Positions 1-6,327 of a stretch of 12,119 nt of DNA are shown here, piece by piece (the first letter of the stretch is position 1; each line of letters opens with the position of its first letter). This DNA comes from Thermoplasmatales archaeon. Its GTDB lineage: Archaea > Thermoplasmatota > Thermoplasmata > Methanomassiliicoccales > Methanomethylophilaceae. Under the pieces are notes generated by a model that was not told the DNA's origin, did not search any database, and worked only from the letters and a program-made list of their open reading frames with translations. A program made the translations under genes and the position numbers. Location: NCBI GenBank assembly GCA_012522645.1, contig JAAYKC010000101.1, positions 1-12,119 of the forward strand, in the 5' to 3' direction.

Positions 1-1697
1 AAATGCATGAGCAACTCTGAATAATCCGTAACATTCGAGGAGGCGTTGCCTCTTATCGTCAATGAAGAGATGTTATTGTTATGGAATGCGGTGGGATCCA
101 TGCTGTTTATCCGGTCGGGCATGATCAGAGATGTAAGGGAAGCACAATCGGAGAAAGCATATACGTCCAGCACGGCAACACTGCCAGGGATCGTGACCGA
201 GCTCAGGTTGGAAAAACCGAATGCGTATTTCTCTACAATCTCAACGCCTTCAGGTATTATGAACGGTCCGATCCTGCCGCACGGGTACTGCGCCAACACC
301 GTTCCGTCAATGCTGTACAGCACCCCGTTCACATCCTTGAACAGAGCATTCGCCTCATTTACGAATATATCGGTCAGGGAGGAGCATTGCGAGAAAGCAC
401 CTGTCCCGCAGGCCTCTAAGCTTCCCGGAAGGGCTACTGAGGTGAGTCCGGTACCGTAGAAAGAATTGACGTCCAGTGAGATCAGCCCGTTCGGCAAAAT
501 GATCTCAGTCAAAGAGGAACAACCGTAGAATGCCGATTCGCCGATCGTTGTTATGCCTTCCGGTAGGTTGACCGTTGTCAGAGATGTGCATGATGCGAAT
601 GTACCATTTCCTATTGAAGTGACATTCTTTGGCACAGTGATATATATCAATTTGGAGCAACCTAGAAATGCATTATTATTAACGGTTGTCAGATTATCTG
701 GCAATGTTATTGAGGTTAGTGAGGTACAATTCAAGAATGCGTAATTTCCAATAGAAATTATATTGTCTGGCACAGATATAGAAGTCAAAGAGAGACAGCT
801 GCTGAATGCGAGATTACCAATAGATATGACTTCGTATACAATACCATCTCTAACGATATGTCCGTCAATTTTTACATTTATACTCCACTCATTTTTTAGA
901 CCAGTCACCTTGGCAGTTAGGTCTGTTTTATTGATTTCATATTTCACATTGGAATCAGAAGGCATCATCGTAGCTATTTGAATCCATTCAGTTCTGGTGT
1001 TTGCAGCAAAGAATTTGCCTTTAAGCTCGCTTGCATTTTCGATGATCGTTTCATCAGAATTTTTAAAAATCAGATCTCCAATTATTGGATCCTCGGATGA
1101 ATTCATTATTCCAATTTTTGTAATTCGATTTACAGAAGTTATGCTATTGAGATCAACGGATGATCCGTTCATTAGAGCTATAGAAGAAATTGTATTTGGA
1201 AAATCATTTATAATTTTTTCATAATCTATGGCATCGCCAGAAAATATTACTGAAGTAAGTTTTACACAATTTTCAAACATACTAGGCATTACTGATACGT
1301 CATTCGGCAATTCTATGGAAACTAAGGAGGTGCAACCTGCGAAAGCCTGATCACCAATGGATATATTTCCCAATATTTTCACAGATGTGAGGCCAGTTTC
1401 GCCAATGAAAGCTCCATCTGCAACGGACACAACATTGTAGATTTCAGTTCCGTGAAAGAACGTCGGGGGGATCTCAACAGGATAATCCTCGGATCCCTCC
1501 GAGACTGATCCCGTCACGACGGCTGTTCTGTTATCGGTGTCGATGGAGTAGTATAGGTATCCGTTTTCTATCGATCCCGCAGGCACCCCTTCGATCTCTT
1601 CCGGGACTAAGGGCGAAGCGGGCAGGATCAGCAGTATGGCCGTCAGCCCGATCAGCAATGACAGGATATATCCGGACCTGCGCCCCCGTAAAATCAT
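1..1697 (-). CDS. BspA-like leucine-rich repeat surface protein (C-terminus outside window)
   Basis: The frame opens with ATG at 1697 and stays open to base 3, giving 565 codons without a stop; the 3' end lies beyond the window. Residues 1-33 form a signal peptide: basic start (RGRR), hydrophobic core around residues 11-25, and a small-residue region near PASP. The rest is mostly LRR_5/BspA-type repeats of about 22-23 residues, with recurring AF..C.SLTSI.LP..... units. A first repeat block follows residue 95. A non-LRR stretch lies at about 125-250, and a long second block runs from about 297 to 550. Two related beta-rich modules (about 46-97 and 251-298) each lead into a repeat block. Bacterial and archaeal members are secreted or cell-surface proteins implicated in adhesion; the ligand here is unknown. 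There is no Shine-Dalgarno site, and a TATA box 25 bases upstream suggests a leaderless mRNA. Bases 600-1380 are far more AT-rich than the flanks. Confidence 0.9.
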   Translation of the reverse strand, partial: MILRGRRSGYILSLLIGLTAILLILPASPLVPEEIEGVPAGSIENGYLYYSIDTDNRTAVVTGSVSEGSEDYPVEIPPTFFHGTEIYNVVSVADGAFIGETGLTSVKILGNISIGDQAFAGCTSLVSIELPNDVSVMPSMFENCVKLTSVIFSGDAIDYEKIINDFPNTISSIALMNGSSVDLNSITSVNRITKIGIMNSSEDPIIGDLIFKNSDETIIENASELKGKFFAANTRTEWIQIATMMPSDSNVKYEINKTDLTAKVTGLKNEWSINVKIDGHIVRDGIVYEVISIGNLAFSSCLSLTSISVPDNIISIGNYAFLNCTSLTSITLPDNLTTVNNNAFLGCSKLIYITVPKNVTSIGNGTFASCTSLTTVNLPEGITTIGESAFYGCSSLTEIILPNGLISLDVNSFYGTGLTSVALPGSLEACGTGAFSQCSSLTDIFVNEANALFKDVNGVLYSIDGTVLAQYPCGRIGPFIIPEGVEIVEKYAFGFSNLSSVTIPGSVAVLDVYAFSDCASLTSLIMPDRINSMDPTAFHNNNISSLTIRGNASSNVTDYSELLMH

Positions 1698-1717
1698 AAT
1701 CGAATACCAATTTTTTC

Positions 1718-1726
1718 TATTTATAA
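1718..1726 (-). promoter_or_regulatory. TATA box of the LRR gene
   Basis: On the minus strand this reads TTATAAATA, a close match to the archaeal TATA consensus. Its centre is about 25 bases from the ATG at 1697, so transcription should start at or next to the start codon. The lack of a Shine-Dalgarno site fits a leaderless transcript. Confidence 0.65.
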
Positions 1727-1741
1727 TGATTTCGTTAAACA

Positions 1742-1749
1742 CATATAAG
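1742..1749 (+). promoter_or_regulatory. Possible distal TATA box for the YczE-like gene
   Basis: CATATAAG resembles an archaeal TATA box. If used it would start a transcript near 1770 with a leader of about 115 bases carrying both inverted repeats. It competes with the weaker proximal element at 1859-1866. Confidence 0.3.
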
Positions 1750-1800
1750 GAATCAGAATACTGCCGATTTCCAGACGGTTTACCGCAGCCACATCCCGAT

Positions 1801-1838
1801 CGGATCCCACGGATCCGCTGCACCTGCGCCCGTCGGGC
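1801..1838. repeat. Two small inverted repeats in the divergent intergenic region
   Basis: Bases 1801-1817 are a perfect 7-base inverted repeat with a 3-base spacer (CGGATCC, CAC, GGATCCG). Bases 1828-1838 are a second one, GCCCG and CGGGC around a single T. They lie between the LRR gene and the membrane-protein gene, 48-85 bases before the latter's ATG. They could be operator sites or, if transcription starts upstream near 1770, stem-loops in a leader. The rest of the 188-base gap (1698-1885) holds only TATA-like elements; I see no RNA gene or short ORF in it. Confidence 0.4.
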
Positions 1839-1858
1839 ATCCGTGAACCAGAAACAGC

Positions 1859-1866
1859 ATATACTA
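1859..1866 (+). promoter_or_regulatory. Possible proximal TATA box for the YczE-like gene
   Basis: ATATACTA is centred about 24 bases before the ATG at 1886, the spacing expected of a leaderless archaeal gene. That gene has no Shine-Dalgarno site, which supports this reading. The match to consensus is only moderate. Confidence 0.4.
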
Positions 1867-1885
1867 CTTCGAAGAACTAAACCGC

Positions 1886-2578
1886 ATGTCGGCGGAGAGG
1901 AGCTTTTTACCCAAACGTTTGGTCACGACCGCCGCAGGGCTCGTGCTGATGGCCTTCGGAGTCGTCATATCATCCAAGGCGGTTCTTGGCACATCACCCA
2001 TGACAGCGATCCCCTTCGTTCTGAGCCTGACGACAACGCTCTCCCTGGGAACAGCCAATCTGCTGTTCTCGGTAATGCTCATGACGGCCGGTGCACTGAT
2101 AATGGGCAGGTTCTACCGGCCCGTCTGTCTGCTGCAGATCCTCACGGTCATACTGTTCAGTGCTTTGTGCGATGTGTTCGCATTCCTGCTGTCCGATCTT
2201 GTCATCACGGATTACGTCTTCCAATGGGGGGCCATAATCGTCAGCTGCATCATATTGGCCTTCGGGGTGAGCCTGCTCATAGCCTCGGACCTGACGATGA
2301 TGCCGCCTGAGTATCTGGTGCTCTTCATATCATTCCGTACGAAGGCTGAATTCGGCAGGGTGAAGGTGATGGTGGATCTGACCCTGATCTCAGTTGCCGC
2401 CGTTATATCCCTGCTCAGCTTCGGCTCCTTCGTCGGTGTGCGGGAGGGGACGCTCTTCGCAGCCCTGGCACTGGGGTTCACGATCCGCTTCTTCACGGCG
2501 CAGCTCAAGAGGACAGGATTCTATGACAGCATCGGCCGCAGGTCCGCTGAACCGGGAAGGTCTCCGGGAGCATCCTGA
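1886..2578 (+). CDS. YczE/YyaS/YitT-type integral membrane protein (DUF6198-like)
   Basis: The protein has 230 residues and about six hydrophobic helices (roughly 12-30, 52-72, 80-103, 112-133, 163-183 and 188-206), with a short basic N-terminus and a polar tail. Two features recall the YczE/YyaS/YitT family from memory: the first helix leading into GTSP (residues 35-38), followed by a second hydrophobic segment, and the VREGTL segment before the last helix. Members are cytoplasmic-membrane proteins of unknown function, sometimes suspected to be transporters; no substrate can be assigned. The ATG at 1886 has no Shine-Dalgarno but has a TATA-like element at leaderless distance. It is transcribed away from the LRR gene and followed by a T-rich probable terminator. 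Confidence 0.75.
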   Translation: MSAERSFLPKRLVTTAAGLVLMAFGVVISSKAVLGTSPMTAIPFVLSLTTTLSLGTANLLFSVMLMTAGALIMGRFYRPVCLLQILTVILFSALCDVFAFLLSDLVITDYVFQWGAIIVSCIILAFGVSLLIASDLTMMPPEYLVLFISFRTKAEFGRVKVMVDLTLISVAAVISLLSFGSFVGVREGTLFAALALGFTIRFFTAQLKRTGFYDSIGRRSAEPGRSPGAS

Positions 2579-2614
2579 AACGCTGTCTCTCTCTGCCGGA
2601 GCACACAGGGAAAG

Positions 2615-2625
2615 CTTTTTGTTTT
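2615..2625 (+). terminator. T-rich probable terminator after the YczE-like gene
   Basis: CTTTTTGTTTT lies about 37 bases past the stop at 2578. Archaeal RNA polymerase commonly terminates at such T-tracts without a strong hairpin. The next plus-strand gene begins at 2668 with its own Shine-Dalgarno. Confidence 0.45.
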
Positions 2626-2648
2626 CACGAGGTCTACTCTCGGGGCAT

Positions 2649-2656
2649 AGGAGGGG
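2649..2656 (+). promoter_or_regulatory. Shine-Dalgarno site of the small three-Cys protein
   Basis: AGGAGGGG ends 11 bases before the ATG at 2668. The spacing is a little long but the match to the 16S tail is strong, supporting this start and indicating a leadered mRNA. Confidence 0.55.
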
Positions 2657-2667
2657 AATCAGTCCGA

Positions 2668-3000
2668 ATGACCATCAGGGTAAGGGTAAAGATGTCCTCA
2701 TGCGGGAACACATCCGATATATCGGTGAGCGGCACCATAGACGGGAGATTCATCGTGATGATGAACGATACGACCTGCGAGAAGGCCAAGAGCTTCGTCG
2801 GAGGCATAAGATACCTTACGCCGGACGACCTCATCGATAAGAAGAAGAGCAAGGTATTCCGCAACTTCATCGATTCAGAGATGAGCGCCAACTGCCTGGT
2901 CCCCTCCGGTGTGCTGACGGCCGCCTGGGCCGAGGCGGGGATGATAGCGCCTTCCGCCAGGAAGAAGGGGGAGCCCTCCTTCGTGGAATTCATCAACTGA
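2668..3000 (+). CDS. Small three-cysteine protein, related to the one at 6362-6682 (DUF6951-like, divergent)
   Basis: This 110-residue soluble protein has no signal peptide or membrane segment. It contains exactly three cysteines, Cys12, Cys37 and Cys76, the last in an NC-LVPS motif followed by a helix-like segment ending AEAGM. The protein at 6362-6682 has cysteines at 13, 37 and 79 and an SC-PVPS motif followed by a segment ending EVAADM, so I read them as distant paralogues. The other protein resembles DUF6951 as I remember it; this one is more diverged. Function is unknown. Three spaced cysteines could bind a metal or take part in redox chemistry, but that is inference. Its 3' end overlaps the convergent nitroreductase gene by 8 bases. 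Confidence 0.75.
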   Translation: MTIRVRVKMSSCGNTSDISVSGTIDGRFIVMMNDTTCEKAKSFVGGIRYLTPDDLIDKKKSKVFRNFIDSEMSANCLVPSGVLTAAWAEAGMIAPSARKKGEPSFVEFIN

Positions 3001-3610
3001 TCCCGGCCTGTCGGATCCATCCGTGGATGACGGGAGCATTCTTCTCCTTCGGCACGGTCTCCCTGACCTCAGGATATCCCACTGTTATCGTTGCCCTCAG
3101 GGTCCGGTCGTCCGGGATCCCCAGTTCCCTTCGGAAGTCCGGGTCCCCGTTCAGGCCCTGTGCCAGTCCGATCCAGCAGGTGCCCAGTCCCGCATCCTCG
3201 GCAGCGGTCATGATGTTGCCTGCCACAAGGGACGCATCCTCTACGGGCAAATAGCATTCAGGGGATGTGAACAGGAAGATCAGAGCGGGAGCACGGTGGA
3301 ATATCACGGACCTCTCACTGGTGAGGATCCTCTCCACGTGAGGATTCATCCTTTCAGAACCCCTCCACTCCTCCAGGGTTTTCTTCTTGCCCCTTTCCCC
3401 GTATTCAGTCACCCTGTCCCTGTCGGTCACGACAGCGAAGGACACGCCCTGGGCGTTCAGGGCGGAGGCTGCGCGGCATCCAGCCTCCATCAGCATCCTC
3501 ATTTTATCTTCGGGAACAGGGTCAGGCAGATACTTCCTGACGGACCTTCTGCCGTATATCGCATCCATGGTCTCCATGCCCCGTTTATGGCGGTCCATTA
3601 TGAAAATCAT
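2993..3610 (-). CDS. Nitroreductase-family FMN-dependent oxidoreductase
   Basis: The 205-residue product shows nitroreductase-family landmarks: an N-terminal RRSVRKY motif (residues 21-27), which in the family contacts the FMN phosphate; the segment containing GTCWIG (143-148) near the flavin; and a VGYPEV motif near the C-terminus. Family members are cytoplasmic FMN dimers that use NAD(P)H to reduce varied acceptors; some relatives oxidise azolines in peptide natural products. The substrate here is unknown. The ATG at 3610 overlaps the stop of the upstream DUF5685-like gene as ATGA, implying translational coupling. In-frame ATGs at residues 5, 12 and 15 are alternative starts, and homologues often begin near residue 12-15. 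Confidence 0.88.
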   Translation of the reverse strand: MIFIMDRHKRGMETMDAIYGRRSVRKYLPDPVPEDKMRMLMEAGCRAASALNAQGVSFAVVTDRDRVTEYGERGKKKTLEEWRGSERMNPHVERILTSERSVIFHRAPALIFLFTSPECYLPVEDASLVAGNIMTAAEDAGLGTCWIGLAQGLNGDPDFRRELGIPDDRTLRATITVGYPEVRETVPKEKNAPVIHGWIRQAGIS

Positions 3611-4530
3611 ATGTAATGGCGATCGGTGCCCCGGTTCAATCTTCCGTTTATGGCATTCATGACGTTCGGGCTCATGCTCCTGTCCCCTCTGATGATCCTG
3701 TGGGCGGATGCCGGTATGCCGTAATGGATGATATTATCCAGGATGTCTCCGTTGATCATCACCCTCGGCCGTATCCTCGAGTATGCGCTCTGGATGTCCC
3801 CTATGCACCTGCCCATGGTCTCCCCGAACAGGTATATGTTCTCATTCACGAAGGATCTTGAATCGGTGAATCCCCCGGTACCGGACAGGAAGGGGTTGTA
3901 GTTCCCTTCATAGAAGTCCTCATCCAGGTCCTCGACGGCATCCATGACATAGACCCAGACACCGAGGCTCAGGAAGAGGTCCCTGAGATCCTGATCGAAT
4001 CCGTCCCCCAGTATGTCGCTCAGAACCCCCATCATCGAGGCTGCCGACAGGCGCCCCATGGCGATGGGATCGGAGCATCCCCGTCCCTCAGCATCCAGGA
4101 GAGCGTTGTATCCGTTATCGATATGGGTCTGGAATGAGGGGTAATCCCTCTTCGCCTTCTCAATGGCCCTGTTAAGTGCCAGCAGACCGAATTTGGACTT
4201 AAGGTCGGGCCCGTCGGTCTCGTCGTCCACCAAACTGTTGTTGGTCACCAGCACCGTGTACGCCGCAAGGGCGGACATGAGCTCCGAATCCGGGATCCCG
4301 CGTCTCAGAACGCAGAAGCTCTTATTCGGGGTGCCTTTCAATTCCGTCCCGGATTCCGAGACGGAGTTGAGCATTATGTTCGCAAATGTCATCTCATAGT
4401 TCACCGCCACCGTCGAGAGCACGCCGTATCCGTCCCTGAGCTGATGGCATGTCTCACAGTAGTAGTTCCTGTAGATCAGCGCATCCTTTGACGTCAGTGC
4501 TGACTCCACAGGCAGAGTGTACCCGAACAT
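3607..4530 (-). CDS. DUF5685-like protein
   Basis: The 307-residue protein begins MFGYTLP, has a YYCETC segment with Cys25 and Cys28, and carries an Asp-rich DAVEDLDED motif (Asp197, Asp201, Asp203, Asp205) followed by YNPF (211-214). This combination matches my recollection of DUF5685. The family is largely alpha-helical, and the Asp-rich helix recalls metal-binding Asp motifs of the isoprenoid-synthase fold, though enzymatic activity is not established. There is no signal peptide or clear membrane helix. It is the first gene of a leftward pair with the nitroreductase and diverges from the Cys-rich gene with 32 bases between start codons. A TATA box at 4556-4563 predicts a transcript starting 2-3 bases before the ATG. 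Confidence 0.8.
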   Translation of the reverse strand: MFGYTLPVESALTSKDALIYRNYYCETCHQLRDGYGVLSTVAVNYEMTFANIMLNSVSESGTELKGTPNKSFCVLRRGIPDSELMSALAAYTVLVTNNSLVDDETDGPDLKSKFGLLALNRAIEKAKRDYPSFQTHIDNGYNALLDAEGRGCSDPIAMGRLSAASMMGVLSDILGDGFDQDLRDLFLSLGVWVYVMDAVEDLDEDFYEGNYNPFLSGTGGFTDSRSFVNENIYLFGETMGRCIGDIQSAYSRIRPRVMINGDILDNIIHYGIPASAHRIIRGDRSMSPNVMNAINGRLNRGTDRHYI

Positions 4531-4562
4531 GCGTTCCCTATAATATGCTGAATGATTTATAT
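4531..4562. promoter_or_regulatory. Compact overlapping divergent promoter
   Basis: Only 32 bases separate the start codons at 4530 (minus) and 4563 (plus). On the minus strand TATATAAA (4556-4563) sits about 29 bases before the ATG at 4530, ideal for a nearly leaderless mRNA; it overlaps the first base of the plus start codon. On the plus strand TATAATAT (4539-4546) is centred about 20 bases before the ATG at 4563, slightly short for a standard archaeal promoter. The two assemblies would physically overlap. Confidence 0.55.
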
Positions 4563-5135
4563 ATGTCTAAAAGTATCCCACGCCGACAGATCTGGCAGGA
4601 TGAAGGCGGTACGGGCAGGAACAAGTCTGAAGGCTTGGAAATTGAACCCGAAGCCGAGAAGGATCCCTGCCTGAGGAGATCTGCCTCGGCGGAAAAGAAA
4701 GCGAAAATCGAATCTGCCAAGGGTGAGGAGAGGGCAAAGTTGAACGCGGAAAAACAAGCCGAGAATGATAAGAAGGCAGCCAAATTGGCGGCGAAAGAGG
4801 AGAAGAAGGCGGCTAAATTGGCGGCCAAAGAAGAGAAGAAGGCCGGGAAGGAACAGAAAGCCGCTGCTCCGAAAGAACCGAAGGATGACGCGTCCAATGA
4901 GGATCTGAAGAAGGCATATGCGGATCAGTCACTTCCGGCATTCGCGACGGTCCAGTACAAGCCGCCCACCGGTGAGGAGGACGATCACGGCTATCATTCC
5001 GATCTTGCAGGCTGTTATTCCTGCTGCGGTCCCAAGTGCACCTGGTCCTGCGTGGGCCTGATCGCCGTGCTGCTGGTCTGCTGCGCCTACGTATCCGACG
5101 GCTCCTGCTGCTCGTACTGCTACTGGCCGTTCTGA
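4563..5135 (+). CDS. Lys/Ala/Glu-rich protein with a ten-cysteine C-terminal tail; candidate radical SAM substrate
   Basis: I recognise no family. From ATG 4563 the protein has 190 residues. Residues 1-43 are polar with one cysteine (Cys36). Residues 44-125 are highly charged (Lys, Glu, Ala), probably a long helix or coiled coil, including an 11-residue unit repeated twice (72-93). A Pro/Gly/Asp linker follows. The tail (150-190) holds cysteines at 151, 154, 155, 159, 163, 173, 174, 182, 183 and 186, with many Ser, Tyr and Trp, around a hydrophobic run (164-177) that could insert in a membrane. It ends in YWPF. The downstream radical SAM/SPASM gene starts 19 bases after its stop, so a precursor-maturase pair is plausible: charged leader, Cys-rich core. 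Alternatives are a membrane-anchored metal-binding or disulfide-rich surface protein. The frame extends upstream to 4449, but that part lies inside the DUF5685-like gene and the promoter, so I chose 4563; an in-frame ATG at 4545 is less likely. Confidence 0.8.
   Translation: MSKSIPRRQIWQDEGGTGRNKSEGLEIEPEAEKDPCLRRSASAEKKAKIESAKGEERAKLNAEKQAENDKKAAKLAAKEEKKAAKLAAKEEKKAGKEQKAAAPKEPKDDASNEDLKKAYADQSLPAFATVQYKPPTGEEDDHGYHSDLAGCYSCCGPKCTWSCVGLIAVLLVCCAYVSDGSCCSYCYWPF
4776..4841 (+). repeat. Two-copy 33-base in-frame repeat
   Basis: Units 4776-4808 and 4809-4841 each encode AAKLAAKEEKK. The protein copies are identical while the DNA differs at several third positions, so the duplication is not brand new or is kept by selection on protein sequence. 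It lies in the charged middle of the Cys-rich protein. Confidence 0.8.
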
Positions 5136-5154
5136 GCGCCTGTAGGGGTCAGAG

Positions 5155-6321
5155 ATGGGTCAGTTCATATCGGTGATAATGAAACCGACCCTGGGATGCA
5201 ATCTTCAATGCAGGCACTGCTATCACCGTCCCTCTGAGATCGATGATTCGGTCATGAGCAGGGAGGTCCTCGAGAAGACCATATCCCTGGTGGCGGGGGA
5301 ATACGATTCCTCATGGTTCATATGGCACGGCGGAGAGCCGCTCAACGCCGGCGAGTCCTTTTTCAAGACCGCCGCCGCCCTGGAGAAGAAGCACTACGGT
5401 AAAAGGCTCCCGAGGTGCGGCAACACAATTCAGACCAACGGTTCCCTGCTGAGACCCAGATTCGTAGAGTTCTGCAAGGGTCACAGGTTCAATATCGGCA
5501 TTTCGTACGAGGCCGGTCTTGACCGAGGACTCCGTCCCGGTGCCGACGGTGAGAATATAGAGAAGATGCTGTCCTACATGAAGGACAAGAATCATATGTT
5601 CTCAGTCAGCGCCACCATCCACGGCGGGAACGTGAAGGACATGGAAGCGATATATGACAGGTTCAACGAAGAATCCGTTCCTTTCACCTTCAATCCCGTG
5701 ATATCCCTGGGATGTGCCGCTGACAATCCGGACCTGGCACTTGACCCGGATGAGTACATCAACGGATGCATCGGAGTCTTCGATAAGTGGATGAACGACC
5801 CAGATGCCAGGATACCGCTGATGCCGTTCTATCAATACGTAATGACTGTGATCAACAACAGCCCCAATATCTCGGACTGCGCCCATGCGTCATGCCTGAC
5901 GTCCTGGATATGCGTGCACCCCAACGGGGATGTGTATCCGTGCGGGAAGGCCTGTCCCGAGGATCTCAGGATGGGCAACATCCTGGAGATGGACAGTATC
6001 TCCGACGCCTTCGATTCGGAAGGGTTCGCTGAGATATTGAAGGGATCCATATCCCGCAGGGAGAAGTGCCAGGGGTGCGAGATCTATAAATGGTGCAACG
6101 GAGGGTGCAGTGTCGATGCCATGACCGAGAACGGCATGACCGAGAACGGCGGCTTCTCCTGCGTTACCTACAAGGCGGTATTCCTTCACATAAAATCGGA
6201 GTTGGAGCGCATACTGAAGGATAAGCCGGACCTTTCCGGATACAACCGGTACATAAGGGATGCCGTCGTCGGCAGGATGATAAATCCCAGAGCTTACGAT
6301 TCAATCGTCCGCATCCAATGA
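5155..6321 (+). CDS. Radical SAM protein with SPASM domain, putative peptide or protein maturase
   Basis: The 388-residue enzyme begins with a radical SAM core: CNLQCRHC (Cys15, Cys19, Cys22) binds the [4Fe-4S] cluster that cleaves S-adenosylmethionine, and GGEP (59-62) is the usual SAM-contacting motif. A C-terminal SPASM region should hold extra [4Fe-4S] clusters: Cys253 in WICVHPNGDVYPC, Cys263 and Cys267, then CxxC-x5-C-x3-C (Cys305, Cys308, Cys314, Cys318) and Cys336. Cys242 and Cys247 lie just before it. This layout is shared with anaerobic sulfatase maturases and enzymes that modify ribosomal peptides; no sulfatase is present here. The Cys-rich gene just upstream is the obvious candidate substrate. 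AGGGGT at 5144-5149 gives a Shine-Dalgarno 5 bases before ATG. A perfect 15-base tandem duplication (6121-6150) inserts a doubled MTENG between Cys318 and Cys336. The reaction catalysed cannot be told from sequence. Confidence 0.92.
   Translation: MGQFISVIMKPTLGCNLQCRHCYHRPSEIDDSVMSREVLEKTISLVAGEYDSSWFIWHGGEPLNAGESFFKTAAALEKKHYGKRLPRCGNTIQTNGSLLRPRFVEFCKGHRFNIGISYEAGLDRGLRPGADGENIEKMLSYMKDKNHMFSVSATIHGGNVKDMEAIYDRFNEESVPFTFNPVISLGCAADNPDLALDPDEYINGCIGVFDKWMNDPDARIPLMPFYQYVMTVINNSPNISDCAHASCLTSWICVHPNGDVYPCGKACPEDLRMGNILEMDSISDAFDSEGFAEILKGSISRREKCQGCEIYKWCNGGCSVDAMTENGMTENGGFSCVTYKAVFLHIKSELERILKDKPDLSGYNRYIRDAVVGRMINPRAYDSIVRIQ
6121..6150 (+). repeat. Perfect 15-base tandem duplication within the radical SAM gene
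   Basis: ATGACCGAGAACGGC occurs twice head to tail (6121-6135, 6136-6150) and encodes MTENG twice. Both DNA copies are identical, suggesting a recent slippage event that keeps the frame. Confidence 0.9.
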
Positions 6322-6327
6322 CCGCAA

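Noticed and set aside
46..1224. Several plus-strand open frames of 60-140 codons opposite the LRR gene
   Set aside because: They are antisense to a continuous 565-codon frame with clear repeats and a signal peptide, and their own products show no motif.
1698..1885. Intergenic inverted repeats considered as a tRNA or small structured RNA gene
   Set aside because: The arms are short, and no cloverleaf, T-loop or CCA-like end can be assembled.
1636..2310. A 224-codon plus-strand frame spanning the LRR start, the intergenic region and the YczE-like gene
   Set aside because: Its product is rich in Arg, His and Pro, typical of a shifted frame, and it crosses the promoter region and overlaps a well-supported membrane protein.
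2634..3020. A 128-codon minus-strand frame opposite the small three-Cys gene
   Set aside because: The plus-strand product has a Shine-Dalgarno and a recognisable paralogue; the antisense product has neither.
3023..3616. A 197-codon plus-strand frame opposite the nitroreductase
   Set aside because: Antisense to a gene with clear family motifs; composition is typical of a shadow frame.
4776..4841. Repeat considered as a possible CRISPR or array-like element
   Set aside because: Only two abutting in-frame copies with no spacers, and they encode a helix repeat.
4538..4897. A 119-codon minus-strand frame, Phe/Ala/Ser-rich
   Set aside because: It is the mirror of the Lys/Ala/Glu-rich low-complexity coding region and overlaps the promoter.
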